DNA of 64,000 nt, taken from positions 94,138 through 158,137 of the forward strand of contig NZ_MTAV01000014.1 in the NCBI RefSeq assembly GCF_002154695.1, in the 5' to 3' direction. The translations under genes were made by a program, and so were the position numbers. The notes beneath the pieces are model-generated. The model had not been told where the DNA came from and did not search any database. It saw nothing but the letters and a program-made list of their open reading frames with translations. Each line of letters opens with the position of its first letter. The stretch's first letter is position 1. Source of the stretch: Nostoc sp. T09 (GTDB lineage Bacteria; Cyanobacteriota; Cyanobacteriia; Cyanobacteriales; Nostocaceae). Of this stretch, positions 1 to 8,884 are shown piece after piece.

Positions 1-1233
1 TCAAACAAGCTTGATATGACTACCAATAAGCTCTTTCTCAAGCTGTACAAGTGCAATTTCTTCTTGACCAGGAACACCGAAACGGCGAAGATTAACACTG
101 CTGTTAGCTGCCTCACGTTCGCCAACAACGGCGATAAAGGGAACTTTGCGTGCTGAGAGTTCGCGAATTTTGTTAGAGATCGTGCGATCGCTTTTGTGCA
201 GTTCCACTCTCATACCGATAGCTCTCAATCTTTGTACTACAACCTCTGCCCAATCTACAGATTTTTCCGAAATCGAGGCTACCGCAACCTGTACAGGCGC
301 AAGCCACAAAGGTAAAGCTCCTCCTTGGTTCTCAAGCAGAATACCAATCCAGCGCTCAATAGAACCTAAAACTGCCTGATGTAGAATCACTGGCTGCTCA
401 AAATCACCACTGCTGCTAGCAAAGGAAAGGTCAAAAATCTCTGGGAGATTAAAATCTATTTGGATCGTGCCACATTGCCAAGCTCGCCCAAGTCGGTCTT
501 CTAGGCTCACCTCAATCTTAGGGCCATAAAATGCCCCTTCACCTGGTGACAGTTCGTAGGCATAGCCTAAGGCATTGCAGGATTCTATAAGTAGAGCTTC
601 TGCTTTATCCCATTGCGCATCGCTACCTAAACGCTTTTCTGGACGGAGAGCAATTTTTAAATGAAAATTCTCATAACCAAATGCTTGATAAACCTCACTT
701 ACCATCCTCAAAAAGTTGCGAATCTCATTATGAATGTCAGCTTCCTGGCAAAATATATGAGCATCATCTTGCACAAACTGACGTAAACGCATACAACCAG
801 ATAGCGTTCCTGAAGGTTCATAACGATGTACCATACCAAACTCCATCATGCGGATTGGCAGATCGCGGTAACTCCGTAAATGTGATTTGTATATGGCAAT
901 GTGAGCCGGACAAGACATAGGCTTTAGAGCATAATCGGCGCTGACTTGATTTAAATCGGCATCCTCTGTTGCTACATCTTTATCTAAGCTACCGACAACA
1001 AAGATATTTTCACGGAACTTTTCCCAATGGCCTGACTTCTCCCAAAGAACGCGACTCAACATTAGGGGCGAACGTACTTCTTCAAATCCGTAAACTTCGT
1101 AAACTTGTCGCATGAAGTCTTCAATTACCCGAAACATCCGCAAACCCAGAGGATGCCAAAAAACCATACCTGGGCTGTGTTCTTCAAAATGGAACAAGTC
1201 CATTACTTTTGCAAGTTCTCGATGGTCGTACAT
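1..1233 (-). CDS. thrS: Threonyl-tRNA synthetase, short form without editing domain
   Basis: Charges tRNA-Thr with threonine in the cytoplasm. The protein (410 aa from the ATG at 1233) begins directly at the class II catalytic core (YDHRELAKVMDLF). The N-terminal TGS and editing (N2) domains of the usual ~640-aa bacterial enzyme are absent. Expected zinc/threonine ligands are present: Cys108 (MSCPAH), His159 (DDAHIFC) and His285 (ILHQAVLGS). A class II anticodon-binding domain follows to the C-terminus. The ATG at 1233 is preferred over upstream in-frame starts because AGGAG lies just upstream and family similarity begins there. Some cyanobacteria carry a second, stress-induced ThrRS with impaired proofreading, and this may be that type of paralogue. 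It lies behind a tandem Thr-codon leader, so expression probably responds to charged tRNA-Thr. Confidence 0.93.
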   Translation of the reverse strand: MYDHRELAKVMDLFHFEEHSPGMVFWHPLGLRMFRVIEDFMRQVYEVYGFEEVRSPLMLSRVLWEKSGHWEKFRENIFVVGSLDKDVATEDADLNQVSADYALKPMSCPAHIAIYKSHLRSYRDLPIRMMEFGMVHRYEPSGTLSGCMRLRQFVQDDAHIFCQEADIHNEIRNFLRMVSEVYQAFGYENFHLKIALRPEKRLGSDAQWDKAEALLIESCNALGYAYELSPGEGAFYGPKIEVSLEDRLGRAWQCGTIQIDFNLPEIFDLSFASSSGDFEQPVILHQAVLGSIERWIGILLENQGGALPLWLAPVQVAVASISEKSVDWAEVVVQRLRAIGMRVELHKSDRTISNKIRELSARKVPFIAVVGEREAANSSVNLRRFGVPGQEEIALVQLEKELIGSHIKLV

Positions 1234-1401
1234 AATTATTCTCCTGTTGATTAATTTGCTTGTAATTGCATAAATGCCAATTCCTGATACCACTTTGAAA
1301 AGTGATTGCAACAGATGGATTCACACAGCCTGGACATAAAAGGCGATTCCCAATCCAAAATCTAAAATTCAAAGTTGTATGAGGTGAGCAGCCAACAATG
1401 A

Positions 1402-1434
1402 AAAACCCCTCTAAGAGTTACCTAGAGGGGTTTT
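1402..1434 (-). terminator. Attenuator hairpin 1 before thrS
   Basis: Perfect 12-bp inverted repeat (AAAACCCCTCTA, 9-nt loop, TAGAGGGGTTTT), followed on the minus strand by a U run. It lies 29 nt after the stop of Thr leader peptide 1 and about 170 nt before thrS. The stem arm CCCUCU can alternatively pair with GGAGGG in the last codons of the leader peptide, giving an antiterminator when a ribosome stalls on the upstream Thr codons. Confidence 0.85.
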
Positions 1435-1463
1435 GTCTCCGTATCTGTACACGACAAATTACG

Positions 1464-1532
1464 TCACCTCCCTCCAGGCGTGATAGTAGTGGTTGTAGTG
1501 GTAGTTATGACCAAGCTGCTGATATAGCTCAT
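1464..1532 (-). CDS. Threonine-rich leader peptide 1 (attenuator of thrS)
   Basis: A 22-residue ORF reading MSYISSLVI, seven consecutive Thr codons, then ITPGGR and stop. Thr is encoded with mixed codons (ACT, ACC, ACA), so the run is not a simple nucleotide repeat. A modest Shine-Dalgarno (AGGA) lies about 12 nt upstream of the ATG at 1532. The ORF ends 29 nt before the terminator hairpin at 1402-1434. Layout and residue content match ribosome-mediated attenuation leaders such as thrL of enterobacteria. Scarce Thr-tRNA would stall the ribosome on the Thr run and leave the GGAGGG that follows free to pair with the terminator arm. That it is translated is inferred. Confidence 0.8.
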   Translation of the reverse strand: MSYISSLVITTTTTTTITPGGR

Positions 1533-1587
1533 GTACTTAATATTTCCTAGTTGATAATTTCCAAATCATGTCTATATACACTAAAAT

Positions 1588-1612
1588 CCCCTCAAGGTAT
1601 GACCTTGAGGGG
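1588..1612 (-). terminator. Attenuator hairpin 2 (upstream copy)
   Basis: Perfect 11-bp stem (CCCCTCAAGGT / ACCTTGAGGGG) with a 3-nt loop, followed on the minus strand by ATTTTAG. It starts 33 nt after the stop of Thr leader peptide 2, almost the same spacing as the downstream pair. The G-rich end of leader 2 (GGG GGG codons) can pair with the CCCC arm. Confidence 0.7.
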
Positions 1613-1645
1613 TGAGTTGATTGCTTCACTGTTTACGCCAGCAGT

Positions 1646-1693
1646 TTACGACCCCCCTTGGTTTGTAGTTCGGGTAGTGCTAGTAGTGGTCAT
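1646..1693 (-). CDS. Threonine-rich leader peptide 2 (upstream attenuator)
   Basis: A 15-residue ORF, MTTTSTTRTTNQGGS, from the ATG at 1693, with seven Thr among 15 residues. It is followed 33 nt later by the hairpin at 1588-1612. It is not a copy of leader 1 at the nucleotide level, but keeps the same order: Thr codons, G-rich codons, stop, hairpin. No good Shine-Dalgarno is visible before the ATG; the frame stays open upstream to a GTG about 11 codons earlier, which is an alternative start. Part of a tandem attenuator for thrS. Confidence 0.7.
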   Translation of the reverse strand: MTTTSTTRTTNQGGS

Positions 1694-1763
1694 AAAACTA
1701 AACTGGCTGGCAATTGCTAGTGACACGTTTTTAATTAAGGAAAAGCTTTGTATTTATCAACCA

Positions 1764-1791
1764 ATTTTAGCAAAGATGAATTGCTTGTCAA
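1764..1791 (-). promoter_or_regulatory. Predicted sigma70-type promoter for the thrS leader
   Basis: On the minus strand TTGACA (1791-1786) is followed after 16 bp by TAAAAT (1769-1764), close to the -35/-10 consensus. Transcription would start near 1757, about 65 nt before Thr leader peptide 2, so both leader peptides and both hairpins would be in the thrS transcript. No Fur/Zur-type AT-rich palindrome was recognised beside it. Confidence 0.6.
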
Positions 1792-1985
1792 CCTAAGTTC
1801 TAAAAGCTGATTTCAAATACATTTAACCCTTTGCGCCCTCTGCTTTCTACTTAATACGCCTCTAGAATGATGAATGCTCAAAAATACTAGGCTGAACTAG
1901 TAGTCAAACATAAGGGAATTAGTTGCATTCAATTTGCAGCTATTCCCACAGAAATGTTAGATGTGTTCACTAAATAAAGAAGTGT

Positions 1986-2837
1986 GTGATGGACGAAGCT
2001 AGAAAACTTGTCCTGCCTACAGACAGCAGCACGCCAGATTTTGCAAGTGGTGAAATCTTATTTATTGGTACTGCAACTGTGCTTTTGCGCTATGCGGGAT
2101 TCACAATTCTCACCGACCCGAACTTTCTGCATAAAGGAGAGCATGTACATCTACATTATGGTATCCGCTCGGCTCGTAGAACGAATCCAGCAATAGAATT
2201 AACAGAGTTGCCACAGCTTGATTTAATTGTGCTGTCGCATATGCATGAGGATCATTTTGACCGTGTAGTAGAGCAAAAACTTGATAAAAACTTGCCGATT
2301 GTCACGACTCCTCATGCAGCAACTAAGCTACAACAAAAAGGATTTCAGGCAACGCAGGCGCTTGATACTTGGGAAACATTGACTGTTACCAAGGGCGATA
2401 ATTTACTTAAGATTAGCGCTATGCCAGGAAGGCACGGCCCAGGTGTTATTAATGCCTTACTTCCGCCTGTTATGGGAAGTATGCTGGAATTCCAGAATTC
2501 TCAGGCAGAGACTAAGTATCGGCTTTATATTACTGGCGATACACTTTTGTACGAACAGTTGCAAGAAATTCCCCAAAGGTATCCTGATATTGATCTAGCT
2601 TTACTACACTTAGGAGGAACAAGGATATTTGGTGTACTCCTAACTATGGATGCTATGCAAGGGGTAGAGGCAATCAAAATTATTGCTCCCGATATGGCGA
2701 TCCCGATTCATTACAACGATTACACGGTTTTTAAGTCGCCGCTTGAGGATTTTATGAAAGCAGTGACAGCAGCAGGTTTAGAAAGTCAAGTTAGATACTT
2801 GAGTCATGGTGAAACTTATAAGTTCACTGTGAAATAA
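1986..2837 (+). CDS. Metallo-beta-lactamase-fold metal-dependent hydrolase
   Basis: Predicted soluble hydrolase of the MBL superfamily, closest in style to the UPF0173/lactonase-like group. The metal site is visible: SHMHEDHFD (HxHxDH) near residues 85-92, GRHGPG for the third histidine, TGDT for the bridging aspartate, and IPIHYND near the end. Length (about 283 aa) suits the family. The start is GTG at 1986 or ATG at 1989; an AAGAAG lies just upstream. It diverges from the thrS leader, separated by about 190 bp from that promoter. The substrate cannot be told from sequence. Confidence 0.85.
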   Translation: MMDEARKLVLPTDSSTPDFASGEILFIGTATVLLRYAGFTILTDPNFLHKGEHVHLHYGIRSARRTNPAIELTELPQLDLIVLSHMHEDHFDRVVEQKLDKNLPIVTTPHAATKLQQKGFQATQALDTWETLTVTKGDNLLKISAMPGRHGPGVINALLPPVMGSMLEFQNSQAETKYRLYITGDTLLYEQLQEIPQRYPDIDLALLHLGGTRIFGVLLTMDAMQGVEAIKIIAPDMAIPIHYNDYTVFKSPLEDFMKAVTAAGLESQVRYLSHGETYKFTVK

Positions 2838-2894
2838 GTTCTGCTGATAATACATTACACGCCTAGACTAGGGCATTAATCACTATTGACTCTT

Positions 2895-4169
2895 TCAAGA
2901 GGCTTCAAGTAAGCTACCTGCAAATGCGATCGCCTCTTGTGGCGTTGAGATTTTACCTTCAGCTTGTGCTATGGCAATTTCTGTAAGAAGTTTGCCAATT
3001 AATGGTGAAGGCGGGACTTTTAATGCTATAATGATTTCCTTCCCACTCACGATTGGAGCGGGATGAGCGACCAGATCATCAGGGTTCAGGTAGCGGCCGA
3101 TCAAAGGTGCGTAAACGTTAAGTAGTTTATCGCCAGGCATCGCCCCTACCAGATTATCGCAAGCTAAGGCCAACGCTACAGCAGTACTAAATCCAGTGCC
3201 TGCTTCCTGAAAGAGAAAATATTGTTCTCTCAAAGACATATTTGCTACTTTTAGCCGGGGGATCAGTCTCAAGGCTGTGGTAACAGATTGAATTTCAGCA
3301 CGGCTGTAGGTTAGTTGCATTAGCTCAATTTCCGCAGCTTCGGGATCGGGGTGGACGAGACAAGCAAGTTTGGCGATACCTAAGCGAGTGATTTTGACGG
3401 TATCGCGGATATAATCTTGCAGCTCCACCCCTAAAGGCTGCCAATTTTTTGCTATAGAGGCGGTGGCTGTATCAACTGCGGCTAGTTTTTGAAAGCTTTC
3501 AGGCGTGGCGTTTTTCCAGAAAGGTGCAAGTACACCATCTTCCCAAGCAGTTGCGATCGCAGAAGTACCTTCAGGAATCGCCAACAAATAGCTGATTTCT
3601 ACTCTGACTCGTTCTGCGGCTACTTTTGTAATGTGTGGTGCTAAAGAACGAATCATTTCTTGGGTAGCTGGCTCAATCGTAAAACCAAGTTGGGCTGCTT
3701 GGCGATAGGCTCGCATTAACCGTAAAGGATCGTCTTCTAAGTTGGCAGGTGAGATCATGCGTAAAACACGCTGTTGTAAGTCAGCCAAGCCTTGCAGGGG
3801 ATCGATGATTTCTTGGGTATGGGGATTATAAGCGATCGCATTGACTGTAAAATCTCGTCTGTGCAAATCGGTTTCTAAACTAGCTCCTTCTTGTTGGGCA
3901 ATATCAACTGTGGCGTTGGGAAAGACTACACGGGCAATTTGCCGTTGAGGATCGAGTAAGACAAAACCCGCTTGATAATGTTGAGCGATCGCTCTGGCTA
4001 CCTTCACTGCATCCGTTGGAATCACAAAATCTAAATCTAGGTATTCACGACTTCTACCCAAAAAGGCATCTCGTACTGCACCACCTACCATATATGCAGG
4101 TTGTGGCAATAATGCCAGACTAAAGGGCCAAGTTTCAGGAGCTAAGGTAGAAGAAACTGAAGGATGCAT
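2895..4169 (-). CDS. cca: CCA-adding enzyme / tRNA nucleotidyltransferase family protein
   Basis: Adds or repairs the 3' CCA end of tRNAs. Class II nucleotidyltransferase signatures are clear: GGAVRD near the N-terminus, the metal-binding LDLDFV pair of aspartates, RRDFTVNA, and DDPLRLMRAYR in the RNA-binding head. The C-terminal half resembles the tRNA-binding body. In some cyanobacteria separate CC-adding and A-adding enzymes share this fold, so this may do only part of the reaction. I chose the ATG at 4169 (MHPSVSS); an in-frame ATG five codons upstream is possible. Divergent from ycf34 with a short shared intergenic region. Confidence 0.9.
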   Translation of the reverse strand: MHPSVSSTLAPETWPFSLALLPQPAYMVGGAVRDAFLGRSREYLDLDFVIPTDAVKVARAIAQHYQAGFVLLDPQRQIARVVFPNATVDIAQQEGASLETDLHRRDFTVNAIAYNPHTQEIIDPLQGLADLQQRVLRMISPANLEDDPLRLMRAYRQAAQLGFTIEPATQEMIRSLAPHITKVAAERVRVEISYLLAIPEGTSAIATAWEDGVLAPFWKNATPESFQKLAAVDTATASIAKNWQPLGVELQDYIRDTVKITRLGIAKLACLVHPDPEAAEIELMQLTYSRAEIQSVTTALRLIPRLKVANMSLREQYFLFQEAGTGFSTAVALALACDNLVGAMPGDKLLNVYAPLIGRYLNPDDLVAHPAPIVSGKEIIIALKVPPSPLIGKLLTEIAIAQAEGKISTPQEAIAFAGSLLEAS

Positions 4170-4255
4170 TGTAATAAAAATCAACCCAGCAACTAATGAA
4201 TATTAGTTTGCCTTAAGCTAGATTAACAATAAAGGTTCCTGGAGTTGGTTCTATT

Positions 4256-4504
4256 ATGTGTATTTGCGTGAACTGCCACTATGTAGACCGCTGTTTAACC
4301 TATAATGCCGTAGAAACGCAGCATCAACAGCCCCATTTGACTGAAACACCCAATTTTGACCCTAATGAACCTTCGATCAATGTCAACATCCGCACCAAAG
4401 GAGAAATCATTGAGATGGAATGGGATGTAGTTGGTTGTCTCAGCTTTAAGCAAGAAACTGGTAAGTGGGCGAAGTTACGTCCAGGTGAATTAGTGCCAAC
4501 GTGA
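4256..4504 (+). CDS. ycf34: Ycf34 family Fe-S protein
   Basis: A small (82 aa) protein conserved in cyanobacteria and some plastids. It starts MCICVNCHYVDRC, giving Cys2, Cys4, Cys7 and Cys13, with another Cys in VVGCLSF; these are the likely iron-sulfur ligands. Ycf34 has been linked to photosynthetic electron transport in cyanobacteria. Length and the acidic-to-basic C-terminal half (EMEWDVVGC) match the family. Divergent from the cca-type gene. Confidence 0.9.
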   Translation: MCICVNCHYVDRCLTYNAVETQHQQPHLTETPNFDPNEPSINVNIRTKGEIIEMEWDVVGCLSFKQETGKWAKLRPGELVPT

Positions 4505-4930
4505 CGTTATAAATTATAAGTGTTGCGGGGCGGGGGATTGGAAACAAATATACCCGACTTTTTTGAAGATGCATCTACTGAATAGTAGGCCTGACCTGTC
4601 AATGCTGATACAAATAGTTTTGTGGTTACCCGACATACCGCCCGCAGGCTGGAAGCTTGGGGCTATCTTTACAAAGCCTGCCTACGCAGCCTGAATGTCT
4701 TTAGCCCACGTAGGTAGGCTTTGTATGATTAGCCGCACCATTCTCTGGTGAAGGCGAGATTTCGGGATAGTGAAGAGTTTTAGCGTTGATTTGCTAAGTG
4801 CATCCTTTGACGGGAGTATCTAAGTTTTGCAATTTTCACAAATCAGATAGTATTCCTATAGTTATGAGTTATTGACTTTTAAATACTCTTTTTTCTAAAG
4901 TTAGAAAGCTCATAGATATTTGAATTAATT
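4505..4930 (+). repeat. Gene-free spacer with an inverted repeat
   Basis: No gene is seen. A near-perfect 16-bp inverted repeat lies at 4671-4686 and 4709-4724 (ACAAAGCCTGCCTACG against CGTAGGTAGGCTTTGT, one mismatch, 22-nt loop). It sits in GC-richer sequence of the kind dispersed in Nostocales genomes. A TACCCGACTTTTT motif near 4552 resembles the arm of the hairpin at 34483-34515. Confidence 0.5.
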
Positions 4931-5587
4931 TTGACTACTGAACTACAAAAACTTGCAGTTACACAATACGGTTTGACACTGCACACCACAACGCCTGAAT
5001 TAGGTTTGGCAATTAATAATTTTGCAGGTGACACTCGCACTCAAGTATGGGATTTAGGGCGCGATTTGTCCAGTCTTGTACATCAATACTTAATCGAATT
5101 TATCCAGCCACAAACTTGGTCAGATCTAGCATTCCTGGCGGTAGCAAAAGGACCTGGTGGCTTTACAGGAACGCGGATTGGGGTTGTTCTGGCTCGGACT
5201 TTGGGGCAACAATTAGAGATTCCTGTATTTGCGGTTTCCACCTTAGCCGCTGTCGCTTGGTCAGAAATAGGCAAAGGCCAAAAAAAAGATGCGATCGCTA
5301 TTCAAATGCCAGCCCAACGTGGTCAAGTTTTTGGTGCAATTTATCAACCTAGCCCTGATGGTTTAGGACTCACAGCTTTATTAGCAGATACTGTGTTTAC
5401 ACCAGAAGCATGGCAGGAAACTCTAGCGAATTGGCAGACAACTTACCAACTAATTGAAGCAAAATCTGCGTTAGCGATGACGGTAACAAGTATTTTGGAA
5501 CTAGCTTATCTAGACTGGCAACAAGGCAAGCGTCCTCATTGGTCTGAAGCTTTACCTTACTATGGGCAGCATCCTGTAGAAGTTTGA
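4931..5587 (+). CDS. tsaB: tRNA threonylcarbamoyladenosine biosynthesis protein TsaB
   Basis: Partner of TsaD in forming the t6A37 modification of ANN-decoding tRNAs. The ASKHA-fold N-terminal half is recognisable: LHTTTPELGLAI, then VAKGPGGFTGTRIGVVLARTLGQ, the family hallmark loop, and STLAAVAW. About 218 aa is a normal length. The start is TTG at 4931 (MTTELQKLA); the protein core starts at YGLTLHTTTP, so another weak start cannot be excluded. It stands alone between ycf34 and an AT-rich spacer. Confidence 0.88.
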   Translation: MTTELQKLAVTQYGLTLHTTTPELGLAINNFAGDTRTQVWDLGRDLSSLVHQYLIEFIQPQTWSDLAFLAVAKGPGGFTGTRIGVVLARTLGQQLEIPVFAVSTLAAVAWSEIGKGQKKDAIAIQMPAQRGQVFGAIYQPSPDGLGLTALLADTVFTPEAWQETLANWQTTYQLIEAKSALAMTVTSILELAYLDWQQGKRPHWSEALPYYGQHPVEV

Positions 5588-5673
5588 TCCACTATGCATC
5601 AACATTTGAATATGGATACGCTACGGAAACACCAAGGACGAACGCAATAAAAACTGTTCAACCAGACATGATA

Positions 5674-5862
5674 TTACCTCACACCTGATGAGTCTGAATA
5701 ACCACTTGGGTGTTTTTGTTCGTGTGGTGATTGATATCCAGCCAATTTAGCCATAGTCAAGCCTAATGTCATAATCAAAACACAAGTTATAAAAAACTCC
5801 ATATTAAAAAATTGGTGCAAAAGCCACTTCATGTAAGCCACCATTGTTTTTGCCTCCAGCAT
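5674..5862 (-). CDS. Small hypothetical single-pass membrane protein
   Basis: A 62-aa frame with one strong hydrophobic helix (FFITCVLIMTLGLTMAKLAG, residues ~23-42) and a polar C-terminus rich in His, Ser and Gly. I do not recognise a family. The spacer around it is AT-rich and there is no neighbouring operon, so it could be a chance ORF. Internal starts at MVAYMKW or MKWLLHQ are possible. Confidence 0.3.
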   Translation of the reverse strand: MLEAKTMVAYMKWLLHQFFNMEFFITCVLIMTLGLTMAKLAGYQSPHEQKHPSGYSDSSGVR

Positions 5863-6217
5863 TGCACTGGCAAAATAAGCAAAATAATTTTTACAGAATA
5901 TGTATTAATACAATTCAGTTAATAAAATTTTGTATTTTAATATCTGCCAAAAACCATTGATATTCAAAGGTTAAGAGGGCTTAACTGAATTATATTTATC
6001 TGTGGTATGCACCCAAAATTTATTTTAAAAATCGGTAATCTATTCAGTTTAAATAATAATTATTTAATTTTTTAATAACATCTATCATTAGATATACAAT
6101 ATTTCATAATTCATAAACAAAATATTGATTTTCCAAGCCATAAATCAGTAAATACTTATTGTATTTATTGTAATTAAAAGCAGAATTGACAAATTCTATT
6201 TCCAGTAAATTAGATAA
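5863..6217. other. AT-rich spacer
   Basis: About 350 bp of strongly AT-rich sequence between the small membrane ORF and the end of the CHASE2 kinase gene. I see no gene, repeat or convincing terminator in it. Confidence 0.5.
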
Positions 6218-8101
6218 TTAAGACATCCAAAACTTTGGCACAGGCCACGATAACTCACAAAGAGTACCTCTAGGATAAAGGGCAACTCGCCGAAATTTCC
6301 CTTTAAGTTGTCGAGCCAAATTTCTAAATTGTTGTGTTCCTCTACCTTCTCTATATGAGTTGAAAGCTAATGCATCATCTACAATACTGAGAGTCTGCCA
6401 GCCTTCAAATAAAGAACAGGTAACTTCCAAGCGTGTGACCCCAGTTGCGTGTTTGCCAACATTACATAAAGCTTCTTCTATAAATCGGCAAAGTCCTCGC
6501 TTATGTTCAATACTTAAATATCGCTCATCTATTGGTTCAAATGTGCGGATTTTTACTCTGAGAGTTTTAAAGCAGGGAAAGTCTCGCTCTAAGGTATAGC
6601 TGTAAACTTGATAAAGAATTTCATGAACAGGGTCTTGTAAATTAATTACTAGGCCTTTTCCTAGATATAAACTACTATCTTGATTTACAGGTTCACGTTG
6701 CAAAAATTCATAAATTCCCCGGAGATCCTGATTCAATTTTTCCAGTTCTTTTTGAACTTCTGGCAGTAATTTGTCTGTAGGTAAGTTATGATCGCGAACC
6801 AACTTCAAAACTTTAGCAAGAGTTTGCAGCGGTCCATTATGAATTGTTTCAAATGTCAATTCCATCATGGAATGTCGAGCATTTATTCCAGAGCGCAAAG
6901 CTTGTTCATATTGATAGAAAGCTGTGAGACCTAGGGCATTTAAAGTATAAATAATTATTGCTGGTGTGACTGGTATCCACCAACCCCAAGTTAAGAATAA
7001 ACAACTAACGAACATTAGGATAAAGCTAACAAGACTAATAGCTAAAATATTGATTAAAGGAAATTTAGTTAGTCTAGCGTGAGCAATTCCTAAAAAACCC
7101 CAAGCGAAAATCCAGATATATTCCCATTCATCTGGCCAAGTATTTAAGAGTGGTCGAGAATTCAATACTGCACTGATAATTTGGCTAACAGCATGGGCAT
7201 GAATTTCTACGCCATAAACTTGGCCTGGTGGTGCAAATTTGGCAGATGGAATTGCGGAAGTCGTGGTAAAGTCTTTAGCACTAGGAGCAGTCATCCCAAC
7301 AATCACAATGCGATCGCGTATCCAATCTGGTGGGACTTTCCCTGCTTTGATATCCTCAAGCGTAATTGTTCTAAATCGTTCTCCACCACTGCGAAAATTG
7401 AATAGTACCTGGAACCCGCCTGCATCGGTTCGCACATATCCCCCAGAGTTATTGAAGATGCGAGGTAGTTCAGTATTACCGACTTTGATAAATTCGCGAT
7501 CGCCAGTCCCATTTTCTAAATTAATACCTTGAGGAGCTAAATAAGCCTCTGCCAAAAGTAGGGACAAGGCGAATTTGTATCCTTGATGTGTTGTGATTCT
7601 TAATAAACTGCGTCTTAACTTACCATCAACATCCGGAATTTGATCTACAAAACCTACTTGTTCAGTGGGTAAATCTGGTGGTGGCTTAACTGTCTCAGGT
7701 AATACTTTTTCAATACCAATTAAATTTTTACTATTCTTAAATATGTTTTCCAATTCTGAGTGTCCAGGTTCAACTGGTATATCCCTAACAACATCAAGGC
7801 CAATAACTCTAGGCGCGTAAGCTTGTAACTTTCTTAGTAGTTCCGCCATCTCCTTATCTGGTACAGGATAGCCTACACGATGGATATCATCTTCGTTAAT
7901 CCCTACAATCAGAATTCGTTCATCTATATTCTCTGCAAGACGCAGACGGAGAAAAGTATCAAAAACTAGCCATTCTAAAGATTGCATTGAACCAGTAAGC
8001 CGAGCAATAATCACCAGACAAAGAACTACAATGCCTGGTAATACACCTACACGCCAGATGGCCAGTTCTGATGTGATTCTTTTCCAAAGTCCAGGCTGCA
8101 T
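6218..8101 (-). CDS. CHASE2-domain sensor histidine kinase-like protein
   Basis: Membrane sensor of 627 aa. After an N-terminal TM helix (GVLPGIVVLCLVIIARLTG) comes an extracytoplasmic CHASE2 domain (about 35-330; RLRLAENIDERILIVGINEDD, then RDRIVIVGMTAPSAKD), three closely spaced TM helices (330-395), and a cytoplasmic dimerisation helix with a candidate phospho-His421 in FETIHNGPLQ. A HATPase-like domain follows (N-box EEALCNVGKHA; IVDDALAF and GRGTQQF in place of clear G boxes). The G1 box lacks the usual DNGxG, so ATP binding may be divergent. It lies downstream of a LuxR-type response regulator on the same strand, after a 783-bp gap. The ligand is unknown. Confidence 0.85.
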   Translation of the reverse strand: MQPGLWKRITSELAIWRVGVLPGIVVLCLVIIARLTGSMQSLEWLVFDTFLRLRLAENIDERILIVGINEDDIHRVGYPVPDKEMAELLRKLQAYAPRVIGLDVVRDIPVEPGHSELENIFKNSKNLIGIEKVLPETVKPPPDLPTEQVGFVDQIPDVDGKLRRSLLRITTHQGYKFALSLLLAEAYLAPQGINLENGTGDREFIKVGNTELPRIFNNSGGYVRTDAGGFQVLFNFRSGGERFRTITLEDIKAGKVPPDWIRDRIVIVGMTAPSAKDFTTTSAIPSAKFAPPGQVYGVEIHAHAVSQIISAVLNSRPLLNTWPDEWEYIWIFAWGFLGIAHARLTKFPLINILAISLVSFILMFVSCLFLTWGWWIPVTPAIIIYTLNALGLTAFYQYEQALRSGINARHSMMELTFETIHNGPLQTLAKVLKLVRDHNLPTDKLLPEVQKELEKLNQDLRGIYEFLQREPVNQDSSLYLGKGLVINLQDPVHEILYQVYSYTLERDFPCFKTLRVKIRTFEPIDERYLSIEHKRGLCRFIEEALCNVGKHATGVTRLEVTCSLFEGWQTLSIVDDALAFNSYREGRGTQQFRNLARQLKGKFRRVALYPRGTLCELSWPVPKFWMS

Positions 8102-8884
8102 AAGCTGATTTCCTAGTCTTTAGGGTTGTGTTGCACAAACTGCTTGGAAGCAAATTCCCTGTATAAACTGGAGTGCCCTATACATCTATCTGTACTCAAA
8201 ATGCTCTAAATCCTTGCGCTACCGACATTAAAGCAATTGTAAGTTTATACACCTAACCATATCTAATGTAGGCATCTCCATTGCACAATTTAGAACACGC
8301 TCTGAGCCTTAATATCTCAGGCGAGCACAAACTGGCAGAATAACCAAATATAGATACAGGGTTTTCTTAACAATCTGTCAAAGTCAGATATTAAATGGTT
8401 TTTAGAGTTATGTAGTACAGTTGTCCGAGAACGTCAGTATCAATCAAAACTAGCTATATCATCCCAAGATTTCAGCAACAAAGTTAAGCTTCAGGTTTCT
8501 CTACCTAATGCCAAATTGCAAAATGTTGGCGACAGAGCGATTCATAAAACCCAGACACAGAGAGCGATTTTCAATCCAAAACCTATCTTGAATAGTTTAC
8601 TCTAGTCGAGGAACCCGTCAAACGTACTGGCTCAACTTTTCGCAAAATCCAAAATAGTGTGAGATGTTTCTATAACTAAAAAATAGGTTATAACCTTAAG
8701 GAACTTGTGAGGATATATAGTAATATTACTTAATTTTATTTTTTACTATGTGGTGTTTTTTGAGCAAGCAATATCCACTTTCCTCTTCTTTCACATCAAG
8801 CCTCTAAGCGAAGTCATTAGTTCATAGATTGCCCACAACCCAAGGAGTGAAGGACACTTGCTACACGCAGTTTCTCATGACTAC
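8102..8884. other. Long spacer between CHASE2 kinase and response regulator
   Basis: About 780 bp without a supportable gene on either strand. It presumably contains the promoter of the CHASE2 kinase gene. I found no strong terminator, repeat or clear gene remnant. Confidence 0.5.

Noticed and set aside
1234..1400. Possible Zur/Fur-type operator upstream of thrS
   Set aside because: Known second ThrRS genes can be zinc-regulated, but no AT-rich 7-1-7 palindrome of the Fur type was found here or near the promoter.
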